A stretch of 64,000 bases of DNA from Cristatella mucedo (lineage: Eukaryota; Bryozoa; Phylactolaemata; Cristatellidae): positions 11,820,001-11,884,000 of the forward strand of contig WPIO01000005.1 of the NCBI GenBank assembly GCA_009760855.2, written 5' to 3'. Every line of letters starts with the position of its first letter. Within the stretch, counting starts at the first letter, position 1. Positions 30,570 through 42,165 of this stretch are shown piece after piece. Position numbers and translations under genes: made by a program. The notes under the pieces are model-generated. The model was given only the letters and a program-made list of their open reading frames with translations, was not told where the DNA came from and did not search any database.

Positions 30570-30728
30570 CCCGGGTCTCAGTCCAGGGGTAAGGCGGTTT
30601 GTGCTTCATGACCCAGGTCGTGGGTTCAAGTCCTACTGTGGGCAATCCTAAATTTCCGACTGCAAGCTGAGATGAAAGCCGTTACGCCTCTTCGAATGCT
30701 ATAGAAATAAGGCTATTGAGTCAGTTAA
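30570..30728 (+). mobile_element. SINE S1 copy f (variant head)
   Basis: 'gtctcagtccaggggtaaggcggtttgtgcttcatgacccaggtcgtgggttcaagtcctactgtgggcaatcc' with B box 'ggttcaagtcc', then a diverged body 'agccgttacgcctcttcg'. Shares the 'cccaggtcgtgg' head variant with copy b. Confidence 0.75.
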
Positions 30729-31118
30729 ACTTTGCATTATAAAGTCCCAAAGACTAACTGGGTGTTACGCATCACAACTTACAGAAGCCAACTCAAAGGC
30801 TAATCGGTTTCAGCCTGTCTCACTAAAAAAGTTACGACAAATGCAGTGCCTGTAAAGGATGAGTCTTTTTAGACGCGTGACATAAACTGGCGAAGCTTGC
30901 GCATCCAAGCGCAGCCAATAAGTCATGAAGGTCTCAATCCCCGACACACGCAGTAATGTTGATGACTGCGCATGGCGGGAATTGAGAACGCAATTAAATC
31001 TGTAACGAGTACATGTCCTTAACATATAGCTATGTATTCCACAGCACGGTAGGGTCACATTTTTTCACCAACGGAAATGCAATACCACTCCTCAATATGC
31101 ATATATGTATCTATATAA

Positions 31119-31275
31119 TTTATTTGTATAGCGTCCTAAGAAAAACCTAATCTCTATCAACACGCTTCACCTATGCCGCTGGGTTCGAGGCCATGATCTT
31201 GGTCATCAAATGCATGCCCTCTGACCTCGGTCATCGAAGATAAGCATCTTAACACCCGAGCGAAATCAGGGCGCC
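31119..31275 (-). mobile_element. SINE S2 copy c (diverged)
   Basis: Minus S2: 'tttgtatagcgtcctaagaaaaacctaatctctatcaacacgcttcacctatgccgctgggttcgaggcc', then a duplicated 'cttggtcatc/ctcggtcatc' segment and 'agcatcttaacacccgagc'. Confidence 0.7.
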
Positions 31276-31321
31276 ATTTCTTTAGATGATCTGGTAAAAT
31301 CTCCCAGTAATAGATTATGAT

Positions 31322-31430
31322 CTATACAGTTCCTAACGATTATAACTTAGGAACCGCTGCTAAGCTATAAAAACTTTCATAATCTGGCTGAATTAGCACA
31401 CGAACGTTTCACATCTCACTCCTTTTAAGC
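31322..31430 (+). repeat. Repeat family E, copy 2
   Basis: 'cagttcctaacgattataacttaggaaccgctgctaagct', then 'aactttcataatctggctgaattagcacacgaacg'. Palindromic core as in copies 1 and 3. Confidence 0.5.
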
Positions 31431-31570
31431 TACGTCCTTTGTCAATCAGCGAATTAACGCAACTCATTAATTCGTAGTCACCGAAATCATTAAGGTTGAA
31501 GAAGTACCAGACTGACGCCGTTACTTCTAGGTTCTCTTAGGTTGTTATGTAAAACGCGAATGCCAGACAT

Positions 31571-32158
31571 AATTATAATAGTAGTAATAATGCACTTGAT
31601 AAAGCACCCTCAGAGAACTCAATATCTTTCTATGCGCTTTAGATTTGCTGCAAAGGGAAACGCAACTGAATGGTGAGCAATATCATGCTTGATGAACAAC
31701 ATGAACAACGTGGTTAGGAGTGACGTGCACAGGGTAAGCAGGCAAGTGTGGTTAATGGCAGCATGCACAGTGTCAACATGCATAAGCACATGAGGGACGA
31801 ATCACAGGGACCCACTCAATGCTGTCCTAAATAGGTGTGTTTTTAAGCTCTTTTTAAATGTGGTCAAGTCAGGGGATGTTCAGACGCAAGTCGGGAGTGA
31901 GTTCCAGGCTTTGGGAGCGTACGCACTAAATGCACGGTCTCCAAAGGATTTGAGGTTTGTACGAGGTATTGGTAGACTGTTGGATTCCGAAAAGCGGGTG
32001 GTACGATGCTTGGCCTGGTTGGGGAGTAGATCTGAGAGATAGGCTGGAGCCAAAGAATGAAGTGACCTAAATGTGTGCGACAAAACCTTTAAGTTAATCC
32101 GTTGCTTGACTGGTAGCCAGTGCAGGTCGGCGAGAGGTGGTGTGATGTGGCAACTGCG
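31571..32158 (-). mobile_element. LINE family A copy, 5'-truncated
   Basis: From the (ATT)n end through 'cttgataaagcaccctcagagaactcaatatctttc', the 3' UTR and the RT C-terminal ORF ('YAPKAWNSLPTCV', 'LKSFGDRAFSAYAPK', 'LHWLPVKQRINLKVL'). Breaks off at about 32158, at the edge of CpG-rich DNA. Confidence 0.9.
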
Positions 32159-34873
32159 TATTGAGACGAACGTTCGTAAACGTAGCAAAGGGATATCGCG
32201 ATCGCCTAACGATCGTGATGCGAATAGCTTCAAAATGGCCCAAGAAACGACAGCGCCGGCCGCCCCCCCAGCCGTTGAACAGAGAAGCAGAGTCTGACCT
32301 GCTTCCGTTCTCGATTCTCGCCACGCTTCGTTTGAAAGAAAGGGCGCGAGGCTCGCGGTAACGACTGCGTCGGAAAGTGCGCCCGACGCCCCAGCCCGCT
32401 GCTTCGAAAGCCCGTTAGGGTAAGTCCGGTCACCCTCATTTTGTTCTCGGTCTGCTACCGGTCTAATGCCGGCGTAATGTGCTCGTCGAGGGGCGTCGTC
32501 TCTCAGAGAGGCCGATATTCGGCGGGTGCGCGGGCGAGGCCTCCGCCCAGACTTCGCTGCGTCAGCAAGACCCTGACATCGCCCATACGCGGGCGCGCAC
32601 CCTATCGATTATGAGAAACGAATTAGTGGGTAATTTCCTTTGTCGCGTCCTCTAACGGCTGCTGCTTAACGCAATTGTCACGCGCAGTCCAAATGTCCGC
32701 TAGCGGCTCGATCGGCGCTCTCCGGCCCCTCCCCTACCGAGTCGGCGTCCGCAGCCGATTAACCGCCTCCGCCAGACGGGAAGAGGGCTGGCGTGACCCC
32801 GCGAGCCCCTGGGCGTGCGCCCGCGCAGAGGCCGGCGCGACGCGCTCCGCGGTCGCGCGCGACCGGCAGCCACGTGCCGACTCGCCGACGCACTTTCCCG
32901 CGAGCCCGCTCACGTCTGGCGGGGGTCGTCCGTACGACATGCGCGTGAGAATGCGCGCTCGCACGCTACGCCCACCGCTGCGGCGAGCCGTCTGATCGAT
33001 GAGAGTAGCCCGGAAAATATCTAACGAGGTTATGAGACGAGCTTCTACTTTATCTGAAGAGGCGGCCTCTTGGACGCGGCCGTTTTCAAGACCCGGCGAG
33101 CGTGCACCAGTGAAGCGGCTCTGACTACCAGCCCTCCGCCTCTCCGACATGGACCTAGGTGCGGCTGTGACGGCAACGGCGGAGCTGCGATCTGTGCGGC
33201 TCGGTGTGCGCCCGACGCTAGTACGCCCGCCGCACCAGCAGAGCGTCAGCTCCGACCGCGGCAGCCGCAGGAGAAGAGCGTCGTGGCTGCAACAGGGAGC
33301 GGCGGCCGTGAGCCGATGGCTTTCCGGTGAGACTACTCAGATGCTTCCGCTTGTAGTGCCCCTGTTGGCAGCCGCTGCAGCCACTGCAGCGGCAGCGGCG
33401 GTGGCTACGGCGGCGGTGGCTACGGCGGCGGTGGCCACGGCGGTGGCTCAGTTGGCGGCGGTCGCCGGCCGGGGGGGGGAGAGTGACAGCGGCTACGAGG
33501 GGTGGCGATCGCTACGGAGGAAGGGATTCGGTAGATGGCAACGGGGGGAGGGGCGGCAGCGGCAACTGAGGGACGTTGTTGCGACGGGGGGGGGGGGGTC
33601 GGCGGCTGCTTCGCTGTAGGTGGCTACGCGCACGGCAGAGGCTACGGGGCAGCTACAGGAGCGGTTACGGGGGCGGCGACGACGGTGGATGCTGGAGGTG
33701 AAGGCAGCTGCAGTAACGGCGACAGATGCTGTCGCAAAGACGCCGACATCATTCTGTGAGGAGCAAGGAGCGACCGCGGTCGCTTCGACCGCCAGGTCTC
33801 TAGCGCCCGAGGGCCTTTGAGGCGGCACGCCGCCGCCCACGTAGGCGCGTTCCTTTTTGCCGACGCCCCTAGCTAGCCTGGCGGCGGTCGTGTGCCGCTG
33901 CGGGGACGGCCGCCCGCGCGCGGCGCTCGGTTGCCGGGGAACGCATGCGTGGCCGCAGCCCCCGAGTGAACCGCCCGGGTAAAGGTGCCGAGTGCAACGA
34001 CAGACGGAGCGTCCGCGGTCGGACTGCGAAGCCTGCCTGCTCGCTCGCTCCTTCAGCGTGAATTTCGCGTCGAGCCTGCCTGTAAGCGAGTGGGGGGGGG
34101 GGAAGGCCCGCGGCCTGACCCGGACTGCGGTAGCTATCTAGAATCGTGTAGGGATTCCGTAAAAAAGGGCAATACAGGAAATAACGAGCCGCGTCCTCTG
34201 CCAAGTGCGAGGAGGATGGAGGAGGAGCGCTGACTTGTTCAGCCCAGCCAGCCGGAGCCGATAGGCCGCTGAGAGGCACTACTCTGGAAGGCGCCCCGCG
34301 GGAGCCGATGCTTGGCCACCGGCTGCCTTGCATCAGCAAGTGCCGACTGTTGTAATGGCATCAATCTTCGCAGGCTGCGCAAGGGAACCGTACGGCAGTG
34401 GCCGACTAATATGGCCAAATCGAGCGACCGTAGTGAAGCAGCTAGCTGCTGCAATCGCGGATCATTCGAAGAAAAAAAGCCTCGCGCTCACATCGCGGGA
34501 ACCAGGTTAAATTAGATATGGCGTGTAGTTTGATTGCCGTCGCAGGCAGCGTGGAATGCCCACCGATGACCAACACCACCAGTTTATTTCACTACGCAGG
34601 TAGCGGAGGGAAGCACGACTCTCCTCGCCCCTCTCGCCCACCAGAGTCCCCCGCGACTCCCTTGTCATAACAATCGCTAACAGCACTTCCCGGCCGCACA
34701 CCGCATCGGATGTCGCAGCCCACTAGTACAAAGATCAGGGGCAAAGCCACATTTAAACGAAACCACACACTGTACGCTTCATTCTAACGCAACTTCAGTT
34801 TCAGAATCTTAATTAAATTCTAACATCCTTCGTCAAGATCATTAAATGTTGGTACAATGGCACGATGATCGTT
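32159..34873. other. CpG-rich island-like region, no gene identified
   Basis: About 2.7 kb that is far richer in G+C and CpG than the rest of the window, lying between two minus-oriented LINE A copies. Many overlapping long open frames on both strands (e.g. 32675-32995 +, 32734-33150 -, 33149-33619 +, 33869-34339 -) are Arg/Ala/Pro/Gly-rich, as expected from GC content alone. G-runs lie at about 33472-33479, 33588-33598 and 34092-34101. Could be an unmethylated promoter region or first exon of a host gene. Confidence 0.5.
33385..33475 (+). repeat. Gly/Tyr-encoding GC-rich repeat
   Basis: A 15-bp-like period of 'ggcggtggctacggc' variants, giving 'GGGYGGGGYGGGGHGGGS' in one frame and poly-Ala/Val in another. 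A second, weaker Gly/Tyr patch ('GGYAHGRGYGAATGA') follows at about 33618-33680 in frame with short gaps. Either low-complexity DNA or a decayed Gly-rich domain (RNA-binding/cuticle type). Confidence 0.45.
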
Positions 34874-35485
34874 AATAATAATAATAATAATATTGCACTT
34901 GATAAAGCGCCCTCAGAGAACTTAATCTCTTTCTAGGCGCTTTACATTTGCTGCAAAGTGATACGCAATATAATAGTAAGTAAAATCATGCTTGAAAAAC
35001 AAACAAAATGAATAACATGGTTAGGGGTTACATGCACTGGGTCAGCATGCAAATGTGGTTAGTGGCAGCATGAACAGTGTCAGCACGCATAAGCACATCG
35101 AGGACGAATCACAAGGACCCACTAAATGCTGTCCTAAATAGGTATGTTTTTAAGTTTCTTTTAAATGTGGTCAGGTCAGGGGATGTTCTGATGCAGGTCG
35201 GGAGGGAGTTCCAGGCTGTGGGAGCATACGAGCTAAATGCACGGTCTCCAAAGGATTTAAGGTTTGTACGAGGTATTTCTAGACTGTTGGATTCCGAACA
35301 GCGAGTGGTACGATGCTTTGCCTGATGGGGTAGTATATCTGAAAGATAGGCTGGAGCCATAGAATGAAGAGACCTAAAAGTGAGCGACAAAACCTTGAAG
35401 TCAATACGTTGCTTGACTGGTAACCAGTGCAGGTCGGCGAGAAGTGGAGTAATGTGGCAACTGCGACGCTCACGACAGACAAGCC
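34874..35485 (-). mobile_element. LINE family A copy, 5'-truncated
   Basis: (AAT)n then 'attgcacttgataaagcgccctcagagaacttaatctctttc' and the RT C-terminal frame (35109-35510 minus: 'LLADLHWLPVKQRIDFKVLS', 'DRAFSSYAPTAWNSLPTC'), ending near 'cgctcacgacagacaag'. Nearly intact over its length, so rather young. Confidence 0.92.
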
Positions 35486-35695
35486 GTTCTATCGGTTTTC
35501 GATACATCAACAGTCATTTATTCCGAAGGGATATATTCCACGTTTAGGAATTATGACTCTCCGACCCTTACCGTGTCCGCGCTTCTTGTACCCTAACACA
35601 GCGCTCCACTGGCCGCCCCTTGGACATGACGCGCATCAGCGCAGTAATACACAGGCTTTTCGGGAAGACGGCGAGGCTATTAAAAAAAAAAAAAT
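35486..35695. other. Unassigned DNA between LINE A and SINE S1
   Basis: On the minus strand a 'ggaatatatccc' and an AATAAA at about 35517-35525 could suggest an LTR fragment, but no ends are seen. It finishes in an A-run (35683-35694). Confidence 0.2.
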
Positions 35696-35866
35696 ACTAG
35701 CTGATTTAACAGCCTCTTTTGTATAGCTGCAGAAAAGCCTTTACGGCTATCTCCACCGCTTGCGGCGGCGATAAAGAATCGTCCACCGTAGGGTTCGAGC
35801 CCACGACCTCGGGACCGAGATCGTGGAAAGCAACCACCTTACGTAGTGTGCCATCGAGGCTCACCG
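35696..35866 (-). mobile_element. SINE S1 copy g (near full length)
   Basis: Minus S1 closely matching copies a and k: 'ctagctgatttaacagcctcttttgtatagctgcagaaaagcctttacggctat', 'agggttcgagcccacgacctcgggaccgagatcgtgg', 'ccttacgtagtgtgccatcgaggctcacc'. Confidence 0.85.
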
Positions 35867-36283
35867 ATACCTCTCTTTTGAACGCCCCGTCGCCGTCCGC
35901 GTCGATTTAGAAGGCTGACTAGGGCGTTTACTCTTACTGCGACAACATCGTCGAGTAAGCCGCATTACCATGCTCAAATCGATAAACAGTTGTTATACAC
36001 GAATATTCTATTATTTAGCTGTTTACGTCTTCGTACGCACGCATGCGAACACATGTCTTACTGCGCGTTGTTTCTACTCCGTAAGGCTTTCGCGGCGCGG
36101 CATTGTCTCCTCTTGAAATCTTTTGCCTAACTTAGCCAAGAAGTGAGAGCCAGATGGACGCGCGTGCAGAACTCGAACAAGTGTGTCTCGTGAGTGGTGA
36201 AAGTAACCAGTGGACTCGGGCTGCGTTCGTGGTCGGTCGGAGCAACGCTACGCCTAATTGGCACTCCATCACTGTCCTTACCT

Positions 36284-36356
36284 CCTCTCTCTCCCTCTCT
36301 CTCCCTCTCTATCTCTCTATATATCTCTCTCTCTCTCTCTCCCTCTCTCTCTCCCC

Positions 36357-36390
<34 letters not shown>

Positions 36391-36433
36391 CGCTCTCTCT
36401 CTCTCTCTCTATCCTTCTTTCTCCCTGCCTCTG

Positions 36434-36515
<82 letters not shown>
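36284..36515. repeat. (CT)n microsatellite, ~230 bp
   Basis: CT dinucleotide array with interruptions (CC, TATA, CTGCC) in its left half and about 80 bp of pure CT at its right end. Long Ser/Leu and Arg/Glu frames across it are artefacts. Confidence 0.95.
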
Positions 36516-36519
<4 letters not shown>

Positions 36520-37336
36520 AGGCTGCTATAGCTGCTTGGCGTCGGTCCGGTCTCGGTTGTACTGGCGATGTGCTTAATTCAGCATGCACAGCGGACTCTT
36601 GAGCTCACAAGTAGTACTTAAGCTACATCTATAGCAGCATTAGTCAAGGTAATTACATGGCATACCAAGCTGCTCCATTACATTGGCTAATTGACAAAAA
36701 TTGATCGCGATTGAGGTCAGAGCGAGAGGCTCCGAGCGTGACTTGGCAGTCGATGTTTGAGAATGAGCGAGCGCTTCGGATGATTTCTCTAATCTCTCAA
36801 AACTAGGCGCCCTCAAAATACCCTGGCCTTGACCTTAGTGAACGTGACGTGCCTACTCCGTACGAGCGGCCGCACGTTTGCCGACGACGATTCTGCGCGG
36901 TCTCTGCCAGCGGAGCGCAACCGACGTCCCCCAGTCGGCGGAAAGCACGAAAGCTGCTGGCGCTAACTGTCGCACTGGAGCTCCGCTCCAGTGCGCAGCG
37001 AGCGGTTCTAGCGAGCAGCAGCTTACAGCCAGCTAGTGCCGCTGTGCCGTCGTACAGGTCGGCGGCGCTAAAGTGGTCAATGAGGGAATGCGGAAGCGCA
37101 GCTTGGAGCCTGCAGAGAAGCTGCACCGAAGCTCGCTAGCCGGCTATCGAGCGAAGTGTCGGAGCGACGTGGCGCTGTGGCGAGGAGCAGAGCTCGTGTC
37201 GGGACGCAGCTCGGGCGGCGGCGGCGGCAGCGGCGAGGCAGGAGCGAGCAGCGAGGCAACGGGCTAGCCCCCTCACTTCCCTTCTCTTCATGCTGCTGTT
37301 TTCGCAAAAAAAGCCGCCGATTTGCTCGTACTCGGT
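36516..37336. other. CpG-rich DNA, no gene identified
   Basis: CpG-rich from about 36840 to 37270, with overlapping Arg/Ala/Ser frames on both strands (e.g. 36849-37139 +, 36803-37126 -). Contains (GGC)n-like 'gggcggcggcggcggcagcggcg' at about 37213-37235. Possible promoter-type DNA. Confidence 0.35.
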
Positions 37337-37345
37337 ACACACACA

Positions 37346-37393
<48 letters not shown>

Positions 37394-37402
37394 CACACAC
37401 AC
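37337..37402. repeat. (CA)n(CGCA)n(CA)n microsatellite
   Basis: 'acacacac', then about ten 'gcac' units, then (CA)11. The His/Thr and Cys/Val frames over it are artefacts. Confidence 0.93.
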
Positions 37403-38236
37403 GTATATACAGCGATTTTATATTTTCATAAAGTAGTCTACTCAGGTGTGAGCCCTTCAATGAAACAGCGATCGGCAGCCTCCGTACTCTTCAGTCAGCA
37501 ATCCGCTTTTGCTCAGCTCGGAAGCCTGCTGAGCCGACCTGCCGAAAGTTGCCTTCCTGTCCCGATTGGCGCCTTAGAGCAAGCAGCTTCTTGGCCGCCG
37601 ACGGTAATGTCAGCTTTTCTAGCGGAACTGACGGCCGTTCTTTGGTTCCTTCCCGTGATCTGAGCCTGGCAATATGGTATGAACATTGGCCCACACACTG
37701 GCGAGCACAGGTCACCGGATGTGAGAATTGTCGAGAGCGTCGCCCGTTTGCCATGGGCCAGCCGCGGCCGTCAACAGGTAACACGATGGCGGATTCTGGA
37801 CAGTGAAATTGCACGCTCGAATCGTTCCGGTGGTAGGACTATTCACCGGGCAAAGATGTGTCAAAACCGAGCGGGCCACCACTGCCTTTTTGGCTCTTCC
37901 AGCCGAACGGCAACTCGAAGGGCGTTTTTAAGCTTCGTAATTGAGGCCTACTGTAAATGTGGCACCGCTAAGCTTGTGTATCCCTTCCATGTCACCAGCA
38001 ATAACCATTTGGTACAATATGAACATTTAGTACCAAGATCTCGGCGGCCCGGTATTTGTTCTAATCGACTGGCTGGCGGCTCGCAACTCGATTTACCTCG
38101 CAGAGGCCCCAGTCTCAGCTAGCTACCGAAGCGATGCCGCATGCTTAAAAAGTTCGTAGGCACTAGCTAGCAAGGCTGTACAATTTATAAATAATGTGTT
38201 ATTTTATTTTTATCGGTAAAAACTTCTTTAAGTGGT
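37403..38236. other. Unassigned DNA
   Basis: Open frame 37679-38122 (+, 147 codons) is not recognised; frames at 37491-37814 (-) and 37549-37806 (+) overlap. No splice or motif support. Confidence 0.25.
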
Positions 38237-38332
38237 GCAATGGCCAATCCTTTATTGTTCACTGCAAGCAGTGTTGATAGTCGCTCGGGGTCTTCTGCCG
38301 CTACATCAGTGGCGATGTTGGATCAGCTAACT
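38237..38332 (+). mobile_element. SINE S1 copy h (5'-truncated)
   Basis: 'gcaatggccaatcctttattgttcactgcaagcagtgttgatagtcgctcggggtcttctgccgctaca' and 'ttggatcagcta'. Confidence 0.72.
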
Positions 38333-39535
38333 TTAAAAAGAGATTGCTTCCGATAAATAAGATTCTGTTGAATCTTGCGGAGCCTCTGCAGCATCAGGTT
38401 TCTCCTTCTTTTTTGAATCACAGATGCAGCACTTGAATTGCCACTCGGCTCTTCCTTCTGCAAGCTTTGCAGCCATAGGTGCCGCAACCGCGGAGCGTAC
38501 ATCGTGTTAGTGTCGGCGCCTCGCCGCTGAACGAGAGCATTGCCTCGACGGTAGCAAGCCAAGCGGACGCTGCCTATCCACACGTTCGTATGGACGATAG
38601 CTACTTTAGCTGACTGTACCCGACTTCCCATCTGTTCGGATTTGTGTACATGCGATTAGTTTGTCTGGTTCACAGGCTCACAGAAGCCACTCGTAAGCTG
38701 GCTTCGTTTGAGTGGTAATTATGCCGATCAGTGATCTGCGTGATGCTATTTAGCCACTATTTAATGTACCGCAGGCCGACACCCCCACTGGGAGTTAACC
38801 AATTGCCAAGCCGTACTACCCCTTGTTGACTTAGTGGCATTGACGATGCCCCAAGGGCTTGACTGCCAGCCAGAGGTCGACGCGTGGAGCCTGCGCTGTT
38901 TGCTTGAGCCGTGGCTTGTTCGTTAGCTTATTGTGTGCGTCAGGCGGCAGAGCGTCAGGCGGCCTAGCGCTGCTCGGCTAGCCCCGTCGTGGCATTGGTC
39001 ATAACTGCTCTTCGATAGCGAGTTCGATAAGGGCTCTTCGTTGCGAGTGGCCAGAATATTTCGCGAATATTAAACTACCCGAGCTGTCCAGGAATTGCTC
39101 AGTTGATGTGCGATGGGTTGGCGACAAATCCTTACTCAGAAAGATCATGCTCTGCTTCGCATCGGTTTGATGTACACAATTTAGGATGGCCGATTTCGGT
39201 CGCTCTGTAGCAGGCGCTAGAAACGCGTCGATGAGCGTGGATCAATTAAGGTCTAAGGGCTTGGGGATCAGTTCCGCCTTCTGATTAGCCAGAAACCGTA
39301 ATTAGCGGCACGGACGCAGGCTTGTCGCTGCGGCCGTGCTAAAACTTCTCTTTGACTCTACTGTCGGCTGCTTAATTAGCGATTAGACCGCGTCGTCTGT
39401 TTGCCTAGCATATGACATTGCGTACGAGCCATTTTATGGCTAGTGCGTGTTATCAATCGATGACGAATTCAACTAAAAATTCAACTATATAAAGTGTGCT
39501 GTTCGTATTTTAGCTTTTGCAAAGGACACCGAACC
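38333..39535. other. Unassigned DNA
   Basis: About 1.2 kb without recognised genes or repeats; the 102-codon minus frame (38323-38631) is motif-less. Confidence 0.3.
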
Positions 39536-40375
39536 AATAATAATAATAATAATAATAATACACTTGATACAGCGCCCTCAGAAAACTCAATCTCTTTCCA
39601 GGCACTTCACATTTGCTGCAAAAGAAACACGATCGAATGGTTAGTGGTATCGTGCTTGATAAACAACATGAATAGCATAGTTAGGGGTGACATGCACAGG
39701 GTCAGCATGCAAGTGTGGTTAGTGGCAGCATGCAAAAGTGTCACACGCATAAGCACATACAAGGACAAATCACAGGGACCCACTAAAGGCAGTCATAAAT
39801 AGGTGCGTTTTTATTTTCTTTTTAAATGTGGTCAAGTCAGGGGATGTCGTGACGCAAGTCGGGAGTGAGTTCCAGGCTTTGGGAGCATATGCACTAAATG
39901 CACGGCCTCCAAAGGATTTGAGGATTGTACGAGGTTTAGGTAAACAGTTAGATTCCGAAAAGGTTGGCTGGAGCCATAAAATGAAGGGACCAAAAAGTCG
40001 AAGACAAACTTTGAAGTCGATACTCAGCTTGGCTAGGAGCCAGTGCAGGTCGGCGAGAAGTGGTGTGATGTGGCAATTGCGGCGCTCACGAAAGACAAGC
40101 CTAGCTGCAGAGTTTTGCACCAGTTGTACGCGCCTGATTGCACATGCCAGTAGGCCAGCAAGCAGCGAGTTACGTAAGTCAAGACGGGATGTAACAAATG
40201 CATGGACCAACTTAGACCTGGTATCCTTATCTAAAGAAGCCCAGATTTTAGGACTGTTATGTATCTGAAAGTAGGCAGACTTGATTGTGGAGCTGATGTG
40301 GTTATCTAACGAGAGGTCACTTTGGAACATGACACTTGGATTTCGAGCAGATTCAACAGGAGATATACTGGTAAG
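39536..40375 (-). mobile_element. LINE family A copy (~840 bp)
   Basis: From (AAT)n through the tail and RT C-terminus: minus frame 39770-40378 with 'ISPVESARN', 'VMFQSDLSLDNHISSTIKSA', 'KIWASLDKDTRSKLVHAFVT', 'LLADLHWLLAKLSIDFKV' and 'AYAPKAWNSLPTCVTTSPDL'. A ~40-bp block ('HQAKHRTTR' region) is deleted, but the frame is kept. 5'-truncated. Confidence 0.92.
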
Positions 40376-40421
40376 CAAGCAAGTACGTGTACCTGGTCTT
40401 GGCCCAGAAGGTAAGGTGCAA

Positions 40422-40546
40422 TGTATTCACGACCCAGGTCTTGGTGTTGAGTCATGCAGAGGCAATCCTTTGTTGCCCACTGGAAGCGTTGGTGATAGCC
40501 GTTCAGGGTCTTCTGCCGCTATACAAATGAAGCTGTTAAGTAAGAT
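40422..40546 (+). mobile_element. SINE S1 copy i (head truncated)
   Basis: 'attcacgacccaggtcttggtgttgagtcatgcagaggcaatcc', 'gttggtgatagccgttcagggtcttctgccgctatac', 'gctgttaagta'. Confidence 0.75.
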
Positions 40547-40939
40547 TATATTTAATATTTAAGTAAATAATAATATAACTTACTCGCTACAACAGCATCA
40601 GAATTAACGTCTTTCGCTGAAACATAGCTCTCGGAACCGGCGCCTTTCCTTACAGACGTGTGACAGATGCAGGCGAAGCTGATGACTCAAAGCTCAAACA
40701 GGGAGTCGTAGTAGTGAACCCACATATGGAGGTATGGTGATAGTGGCAAGGTAAGGCAGCAATCAAAATAGTAGGTAGCGCGGCAGGGCAACAATCGGGA
40801 GCGCTAGGAAAAGGTCACTATACGGTAACTTCTTTACAGAACCAGCTATCGTGTACGACTCACTTCGAAGCCCTAACTATAGCCGAGCAACCTTCATTTT
40901 AAATGGGCTTCATACAAAAACTTAAGCTTAGACCATCAA
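40547..40939. other. Unassigned DNA
   Basis: Nothing recognised between SINE S1 and the repeat E copy. Confidence 0.3.
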
Positions 40940-41030
40940 ATATCCGGTTCCAAATGATCTTTATTCAGGAACCGCTGATAATTTTAATCACCGTCATGTT
41001 TAGAACAATTTAGGACAAACACACACACGC
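40940..41030 (+). repeat. Repeat family E, copy 3
   Basis: 'ccggttccaaatgatctttattcaggaaccgctgataat' followed by 'catgtttagaacaatttaggacaaacacac'. Matches copies 1 and 2 around the palindromic core. Confidence 0.5.
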
Positions 41031-42165
41031 ACGAATGTGTCGCTGCCCTATCTTTATTGTAAAGCCTTTAAAATAATAAATAATAAAAATAATAAAAAAT
41101 AAATTAAAAATAATAAAGCCTTTTTCAGCGGCCGGGATAATTAAAGAAGCTTAAGAAAAATTCTACGGAGGGGGTAACTTTTGGCTTCTTCGTACAGGCT
41201 CTAGCATGAACTGCAAGCAAAGATTTCCAGCAGCCTTCTTAAGAGTGTGGTTGCAGCTGTCTTTCCCTCACCTTCATCTACGACCGACGTCGCAGCATCG
41301 AGCTAGGCTTCACTGCGTTTTCTGAACGCTTGGTTTTCTTGAAGTCAGGTCAGGCTGGAGAAAGATATATTCAGCCTCAGCACTGTCTTGATAGGTACCC
41401 GAGACGATCTCAAACCTAGATCATGATTAGCACAAAGAGCACGAGAAGGAGAGAAACATGAATGCACTGTTGCCATCCATGCACTGTTGTGCAAGCGATT
41501 GAGACTTCGACTTATCATAATCATCTCAGTCATTTTCTCATCTGTTCAGTCTTGTTTCTCTTATAATCACTTAACAGTGCAGTATGGTAGACAGCATCCA
41601 GCACATCTCGTAGCTTTGCAGACATGCACTGGCAGACTTTAGAAACAAAGTGAACAATAAGTTATTGCGAGTGTGAACAGGAAGTTAAATCCATTTGATT
41701 TTACAAAAGGCCTAATTGCATTGTCGGAGCCTTTACGAAGTTGGTTGTAATTAAGGTCAATAAGATCTCGGCATCGCTTTCACCAGATTGAACTCTCAAT
41801 GATGTAAGTGACCTTTTAAAACGCTGAGGGTGCCTCGTGTACTTCAGGACAAGAAAAAAAGGCTTCCCGAGTAGGAAAAACAAGAAGAAGAGACTGGCCG
41901 GCCTTCTTGCCTCGGGTTGCATGTGATCTCGCAGTCAAAGCCGTGCAATCTGATCAGGGGGTAACTGCACAAAGATGACAGATATTTGAGATAGCATGGA
42001 TCGTTGGAGCGAACAGGATCTGAGGTGGCAGCGAGTCGTGAGGCATTCAAATGTGGAGATACAATCAAAGGCTGACGGTTCAAGAGGAGAACGCTGACAG
42101 AAGAAGCGCAAAGCGAAATGGAGCGCGATGAGACCAAACGATCTAGCCGCAGGGTCGGACTCACC
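41031..42165. other. Unassigned DNA with A/T-rich simple sequence
   Basis: (AATAAA)-like simple sequence at 41070-41120. Minus frames at 41701-41922 and 41844-42164 are not recognised. Confidence 0.3.

Noticed and set aside
32675-34339. Several 100-156 codon frames in the CpG-rich block as genes
   Set aside because: Overlapping frames on both strands with Arg/Ala/Pro bias are expected from high GC; none has a recognised domain.
36154-36602. Long Ser/Leu and Arg/Glu open frames
   Set aside because: They are translations of the (CT)n array; no non-repeat coding content.
37136-37460. Cys/Val- and His/Thr/Ala-repeat open frames
   Set aside because: Translations of the CA/CG microsatellite.
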